Positions 59,540 to 64,000 of a stretch of 64,000 nt of DNA are shown here, piece after piece. Under the pieces are notes generated by a model, which had not been told where the DNA came from, made no database searches, and saw only the letters and a list, made by a program, of their open reading frames with translations. This DNA comes from Ustulina deusta (Eukaryota > Ascomycota > Sordariomycetes > Xylariales > Xylariaceae). Position 1 is the first letter of the stretch, and the number at the start of each line of letters is the position of its first letter. Both the position numbers and the translations under genes were made by a program. Where the stretch lies: NCBI GenBank assembly GCA_023159155.1, contig JAJNNX010000027.1, positions 310,001 to 374,000 on the forward strand. The letters are read 5' to 3'.

Positions 59540-60400
59540 TTACATGAGGCTTGGACGGGCTGGGTGTTTATCTTCCTTCTGGGGTGTACTAGTGGTCGAG
59601 AGACGACGAGGGGGGCTTTTATTAATCAGAGTGTGCGGTAAGTCGTCTCTAAAAGGATTCGGAATACCCAATTGCCTCCAAGGCTGTGGAGCCGGAATCG
59701 GTGTTTGGGACTGGCGACTGCTCGGCCGAACTTGATCCGATGGTTGAGCACTATTCTGAACGGACTCGTTGCATTTGCCCTCTGCTTTGCCCGAGGAATC
59801 CCACGGGGAGCTAGATGGTGTCAAAACCCTTGGAGAGTCATGGTCAGAATGCAACAACGTAGGTCGATTCTGATTCTGGTCCGCTTGAAACTGTTGGTTG
59901 TCTGACTCGATCTGGTTTAGGCTGGAGTTTGCTTTTTGGTCTTCGCCAGGACTCCCGGTTATGCCCTTTAGCTTATGATGTGAAAAGCATCGGGAAGCCA
60001 GGTCTTCACGCTCTATAGGCTGATGCGATGCAACGCTCGGTTCGATGCGCAGAGGGCGATAGTTGGTTGGATCTTTTCTTATATCATCTGCTGAGCCGGC
60101 CGCAAATGGTTTCCCTTGGGCTTGGATCGGGCTCGAATCAACCAAAAAGGCTCCAGACATATAATAGGGGGTTCCGCTATCAACATATCTCATCATATGG
60201 ATGCTGAGTGGTGGATCCGGTGAATCGTGAATAAAAGCATCGAAATTGTTGAAGCCTTGTTTGACAATCTCATCCAAACGGCGCCGACCTTCGATCAGCC
60301 TACGCTCCGCCGGTGTACAAGCCGTCGTCAAAAGCCCATCGTTCTTGACGGTGCATCGACTCGATCGTGCTTCGTTCTCGCTGTCTTGCTTCAATGCCAT
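59540..60400 (-). CDS. Hypothetical Ser/Pro/Gln-rich protein
   Basis: Single-exon frame of 286 residues from the ATG at 60400 (MALKQDSENEARSSRC). I do not recognise it. An ordered-looking N-terminal part includes a charged helix AERRLIEGRRRLDEIVKQ (about residues 31-48) and NNFDAFIHDSPDPPLSIHMM. The rest is rich in Ser, Pro and Gln and probably disordered, with many SP dipeptides suited to phosphorylation. No signal peptide or membrane segment. The start codon lies only 3 nt after the stop of the upstream frame at 60404 on the same strand, which is unusual for fungal genes. It may be the second frame of a shared transcript, or part of one gene whose joining splice I could not find. Confidence 0.6.
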   Translation of the reverse strand: MALKQDSENEARSSRCTVKNDGLLTTACTPAERRLIEGRRRLDEIVKQGFNNFDAFIHDSPDPPLSIHMMRYVDSGTPYYMSGAFLVDSSPIQAQGKPFAAGSADDIRKDPTNYRPLRIEPSVASHQPIEREDLASRCFSHHKLKGITGSPGEDQKANSSLNQIESDNQQFQADQNQNRPTLLHSDHDSPRVLTPSSSPWDSSGKAEGKCNESVQNSAQPSDQVRPSSRQSQTPIPAPQPWRQLGIPNPFRDDLPHTLINKSPPRRLSTTSTPQKEDKHPARPSLM

Positions 60401-60403
60401 GTC

Positions 60404-61375
60404 CTATTTGCCATTGATTTGAGCTTCTTGGACCGATGCTTGCTTTTTCTTCTTGTCCTTCTTCGCTTTCCTTTCCTTCCTCGCACTTTCCTGGTCAGGT
60501 TTTGCATCGTGTGTGTCTTCACGTAGCGAAAGCCTAACTTTCTTAGACGAGGTGCACTCGGGGGACTTGTCTTCGCGCTTTCTTTTTCCTCCATCCAGCT
60601 GAACTCTGGGTGGTGTACTAGTAGAAGCTTCGGTTGTGGCTGTATTCTGCGAGTGACGCTTCACCTGCCTATGGTTTTTCTGTCCGTGGAGCAAAGATGG
60701 GTGTGCAGGTATGGTCTCCCGGGGCAGCTCTTCGTCTTCGCTGCCAGATGCATCACTCCACTCCGACTCGGAATCCGAGTCTGCATCCGAGCCAGAAGAA
60801 CTCGTTTCATTGGTGTCATTTTTCTCTTTGTAGGGACGATTGGCATACTCATCAAGGAGGGGACCGAGGTTTCTTTTAAACTTCCAGAGAAGTTTACGCG
60901 CCAGGTCGTAGTCGTAGGCCCGAGCAGAAGAAGGGTCCCGTCGGTAGAGTCTTTCGAGCTCGGCTAACTCCTTGGTGCGTTTTCTAAGATGACGCTGCTC
61001 TCGCCTTTCCATGCGCTCTCGGCTTCGCAGTAGCTTGTCTCGTGGCAACCAGTCGCTATCGTCGGGGGTTGTGTTTTCGACGGCGGTGAGAACTTGTCGG
61101 TCGAGAGCGTTGCGCCTTTTGATTAGCTTTGCCGTCTTCTTCGCGATGATGCGTTGTGCCTTCTCAGAGAAGGGTTTCGCAAGCTTGAGTCGGGAGTTCT
61201 TTTGGGGTTTTTTGGGCGTTGGGCTTGGGCTTGGGCAGTGCTGCTTCTGCTTAGAGGCATCGTGCGCATCGCTTTTCGAGAGATGTGGTATTGGCGAAGA
61301 TGATGCAGTTGCCCGTTGGTTAGCAGAAGGTTTGCGACCCTTCTTGGCGGGAGTAGCCGCAACAATGCCGGGCAT
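60404..61375 (-). CDS. Hypothetical highly charged, probably nuclear protein
   Basis: Frame of 323 residues from the ATG at 61375 (MPGIVAATPAKKGRKPSAN); the open frame extends further upstream but without an ATG. I do not recognise the family. A Lys/Arg-rich N-terminus is followed by a helical core (about 75-190) containing KPFSEKAQRIIAKKTAKLIK and DYDLARKLLWKFKRNLGPLL. Then come an acidic Ser/Asp/Glu stretch (SGSDADSDSESEWSDASGSE) and a long Lys-rich tail with KKDKKKK. Several basic clusters would serve as nuclear or nucleolar signals; this make-up is common in chromatin or ribosome-biogenesis proteins, but that is only inference. It ends 3 nt before the ATG of the next frame. Confidence 0.65.
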   Translation of the reverse strand: MPGIVAATPAKKGRKPSANQRATASSSPIPHLSKSDAHDASKQKQHCPSPSPTPKKPQKNSRLKLAKPFSEKAQRIIAKKTAKLIKRRNALDRQVLTAVENTTPDDSDWLPRDKLLRSRERMERREQRHLRKRTKELAELERLYRRDPSSARAYDYDLARKLLWKFKRNLGPLLDEYANRPYKEKNDTNETSSSGSDADSDSESEWSDASGSEDEELPRETIPAHPSLLHGQKNHRQVKRHSQNTATTEASTSTPPRVQLDGGKRKREDKSPECTSSKKVRLSLREDTHDAKPDQESARKERKAKKDKKKKQASVQEAQINGK

Positions 61376-62103
61376 CTCTGCCAAGTTAGCCTGGAGCTGT
61401 TTCTCAGACGACCGAAAGCAAATGAGGCGGGGGGCAGTGCATGCCAAAAAGGTAGAAGACGGAAATATAAATAGCAAAAAGGAGAAGAAGAATACAGAAG
61501 AGAGATATCTTCAGAAACGGGACGCCGACACGCTAAACCTACCGGAACAGGCACTCATCCAACCCAAAATATACACAACTAGACGGTGATGTGCCTTTGT
61601 TTTTCTGTAAAGTGTGTTGGTAGAACCCCAGCTGTGGCGGGGGTAGGTACAACATAAACTGCAGGCGATGGGCACGGAAACAGTAGAAGCGCGGAAACCG
61701 GAAGGTACCTACCTGTACAGTAGCCTGTAGGTGTACAAGAAGACATCTCCACGACCAGCTCCAAGATACCTGCAGGGTACATGTATACCTAAGTATCTAG
61801 GTACTTACATAGTACGCCCTATACTTAGTACCTAAGTCGGTATTTACTCACTCCACCTTTGTAGAGGTACCTAGGTACCATAGACCTCGGTATGATGGCC
61901 GAGGGGCCTGTTCGTCCGAGGAGCTGTACAAGGAGAGGCAGGCATACACCAGAGGTCGGGACTTGTGTTTTCGAAGTGGAATTCAATCATTGAACAAGGC
62001 AGTGCAAAAACAGCATAATAATCGCAACTACGCCCTGACATATTTATGTTTATTTCCAGTTGATTTTTAGCTCGAACTCACTGTCTCGAAAACACATTCA
62101 ACC
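61376..62103. other. Divergent promoter region, 730 bp
   Basis: This lies between the charged-protein gene (minus) and the hydratase gene (plus). It is rich in TACCTAGGTA-type motifs, including a perfect 12-bp palindrome GTACCTAGGTAC at 61,867-61,878. No gene seen. Confidence 0.5.
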
Positions 62104-63141
62104 ATGAGCGGTCCCGGAGTCGGTTTTGAATATCCTGCCGTCGAGGTGGCGTGGCTAAAACGTGATGCATTGCTCTTCGCCAACTCGATAGGTTGCAGCC
62201 CCGATGAGCTTCACTTCTTTTATGTAGGTGCTTCGTGTAGTATCCATTGGTCTGCTTCCACTCACAACACCGCTAGGAGCTCGATCCCAACTTTGCCGTC
62301 TTCCCTACCTATCCAGTTATCTTGCGTAAGCAATCATGCGACTAGCCATATCCCTCCACGCAACTGTTGACAATTCGCAGCTTTCAAGCACAACCATACA
62401 GACGTCATCGATTTCTACGCCTCTCAGAAGGCCGTCAAGATCCCTGGCGTACCGGAATTCGACGCACGGCGAACCGTCGACGGCCAGCGACTGATCCAAC
62501 TCCTCAAGCCCCTCCCCACCACCTCCGAAGGCAAGAAGTTCGAGATCCGCACCAAGGTACTCGGCGTCTACGACAAGGGCAGGCCCGGTACAGTTGTCGA
62601 GACCCAGACCGACCTGGTGGACGCTGGTACCGGCGAGGTCTACAGCCGCGTCGTCAGCAGCGGCTTCTACATCGGCCAGGGCAACTGGGGCGGCCCCAAG
62701 GGTCCCGCGACCGATAACTTCCCGCCGCCAAAGGGAAAGACGCCTGATGTCGAGTTCGAGAACCAGACCACCACGCAGACACCCATCCTCTACCGCCTCA
62801 ATGGCGATTACAACCCCCTCCACATCCACCCCGAGCCGGGCAAGAAGATGGGCTTCGGCGGCGTCATCATCCACGGCCTATACTCGTGGAATTGGGCTGC
62901 TCACGGCCTGCTGCAAAAGCTGGGAGGCAGCGACCCTGCCAATATGAAGGAGTTCCAGGCTCGTTTCGCGAGCCCGGTCAAGCCCGGCGACAAGCTTGTG
63001 GCTTCGGTGTGGAGGACCGGCGAGTTGAAGGGCGAATGGGAAGAGATTCGTTTTATTGTCAAGGTCGCTGGTGGCAAGGTTGTCTTGAGCAACGGTCGTG
63101 CCTTGATGAAGGTTGTAGGAGAAGCCAAGAGCAAATTGTGA
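62104..63141 (+). CDS. Peroxisomal MaoC-type enoyl-CoA hydratase 2
   Basis: Adds water to trans-2-enoyl-CoA to give (3R)-hydroxyacyl-CoA, as in peroxisomal beta-oxidation. Three exons (62104-62223, 62277-62325 and 62381-63141), with introns of 53 and 55 bp, give 309 residues. This is a double hot-dog layout like the hydratase part of the fungal multifunctional enzyme. Splicing restores FYELDPNFAVFPTYPVILPF and then KHNHTDVIDFYASQK. The hydratase-2 motif is present as NGDYNPLHIHP, with the catalytic Asp and His at about residues 199 and 204, followed by GFGGVIIHGLYSWNWAAHGL. The last three residues are SKL, a perfect type 1 peroxisomal targeting signal. The physiological substrate is open; it lacks the dehydrogenase domains of the multifunctional enzyme and stands alone. 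Confidence 0.92.
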
Positions 63142-63526
63142 GTGTGATTACGAAAATGAAATGATGTACAAATGAACAAACCTCGAACATTTATTTCCCC
63201 TGGCATATTAGCATGTAAATGGGAGTGACCTTTTTTTTTTTTCCTTCGTCTTTCATCTTGTTTTTTCTTGTGTCAGTCCAAAAAACTATTTTGTCGCAGT
63301 AAAGAATTCGAAGTGATTGTCTTCTGCGACGTTGTAACATCAAATCACAGTTTGTGATGGCCACCGGTTTGCTGGCTGCCTAGTTGGTGGTGTTCAGCCA
63401 GTAATTTTTTCAACATGGGTACATTTGACCAAAATCCAAAGACCGAAACCAAGGAGGTACATTTTAGCCTAAACTTACTCCACGCAAACATCTCCGGAGA
63501 AGTCGAAAATCAACACTATTGCAGCC
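63142..63526. other. Intergenic, 385 bp
   Basis: 3' region of the hydratase gene and promoter of the tubulin cofactor gene, with a run of T at about 63,231-63,242. No other feature seen. Confidence 0.5.
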
Positions 63527-64000
63527 ATGTCTGTAAGTCCTCGAGTTGGGGACCGGCTGTCGTATGATGGGGCAACCTGTACTGTCCGATATCGAGGTGA
63601 AGTTGCCGGCACTTCGGGCTGCTGGCTTGGCGTCGAATGGGATGACGCTGCTCGAGGCAAACACGACGGCTCTCATAAAGGAGCGAGGTATTTCACTTGT
63701 GAGTCTTGCTGTCCATGTTCGTGTTTGTTTTATTTTCTAAGTGCTGGGGCCAGGTCGCTCACGCTCTGCAACCCCCGCGTCCTTCGTGCGGCCTGGAAGG
63801 CCTCCGGCGACACCCGTCAGCTTCATCACTGCTTTGCAAGACAAGTACACCGCCGAATTGGCGAACACGGCTGCCATTCAATTCTCGGGTAAGATAGCAG
63901 AGGAAGTCGGCTTTGCGAAGACCCGGAGCAAGCAGGCTCAGCTCTCTGAGCTTCGGTATGCTGTCCTTGACGGCACATGCATTGCTGCTGTCTACAAGGA
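63527..64000 (+). CDS. PAC2: Tubulin-folding cofactor E (partial, 5' part)
   Basis: Cofactor E takes part in assembling alpha/beta-tubulin heterodimers from folding intermediates. Exon 1 (63527-63698) encodes an N-terminal CAP-Gly domain: VGDRLSYDGATCTVRYRGEV, then TSGCWLGVEWDDAARGKHDG with SHKGARYF. A 55-bp intron (63699-63753) joins it to TCRSRSATPASFVRP and a helical stretch that runs off the window, so the leucine-rich repeats and ubiquitin-like domain of this family would lie beyond it. The start at 63527 is right for a CAP-Gly at the extreme N-terminus. CAP-Gly also occurs in cofactor B and dynactin, but there it is respectively C-terminal or followed by coiled coil; the SFVRP continuation favours cofactor E. 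Confidence 0.82.

Noticed and set aside
59540..61375. A single gene joining the two minus-strand frames by an intron
   Set aside because: Candidate introns near the junction have a poor donor (gtccaa) or a phase mismatch; I kept two frames and reported the 3-nt gap.

Overview
The window is nuclear DNA of a filamentous ascomycete (Pezizomycotina, most likely a Sordariomycete). The genes have short GT-AG introns, mostly 50-120 bp, many with CTAAC/CTGAC branch-point motifs near the 3' end. Their products are typical fungal orthologues. Gene-bearing DNA of ordinary composition alternates sharply with extremely AT-rich DNA that carries the signature of repeat-induced point mutation (RIP).

Layout. 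About 1-165 is ordinary-GC DNA with a hairpin. About 170-2,160 is an unclassified AT-rich relic. From 2,160 to 39,310 lies a housekeeping gene block. In order it holds: a small basic protein (+), a PLP-dependent aromatic amino acid decarboxylase (-), a C2H2 zinc-finger protein (+), a three-KH RNA-binding protein (-), a CENP-K-like coiled-coil protein (+), dUTPase (+), pyridoxal kinase (-), PCNA (-), a vezatin/Inp2-like membrane protein (-), EMC6 (+), a GTPBP1-like GTPase (-), the SNAP-25-type SNARE Sec9 (+), the SDH assembly factor Acn9/SDHAF3 (+) and the DEAH helicase Dhr2 (+). From 39,310 to 58,790 is a 19.5-kb AT-rich block with no intact gene. It contains two adjacent LTR retrotransposons wrecked by RIP: a Copia-type element on the minus strand (41,160-48,504; LTRs of about 286 bp) and a chromodomain-bearing Ty3/gypsy element on the plus strand (48,885-58,131; 165-bp LTRs). 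Both have candidate 5-bp target-site duplications. From 58,790 to 64,000 genes resume: two unrecognised proteins on the minus strand whose reading frames are only 3 nt apart, a peroxisomal MaoC-type hydratase ending in SKL (+), and the 5' part of tubulin cofactor E (+, running off the window).

How the genes relate. This is not a biosynthetic cluster; neighbours serve unrelated core functions. dUTPase and PCNA both act in S phase, and each has an ACGCGT (MCB-type) site 200-260 bp upstream. The vezatin/Inp2-like protein and the SKL-ended hydratase are both expected at peroxisomes but lie 36 kb apart.

I resolved most exon structures by eye from splice motifs, codon phase and family conservation; the spliced lengths are all divisible by three. 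The points most worth a second look are the Sec9 protein with Gly where the second SNARE motif should carry its zero-layer Gln, an 11-nt microexon in pyridoxal kinase, the two ORFs 3 nt apart, and an unmutated island inside one RIP-damaged LTR. I found no CRISPR array, no rRNA, no convincing tRNA and no clearly new gene system.
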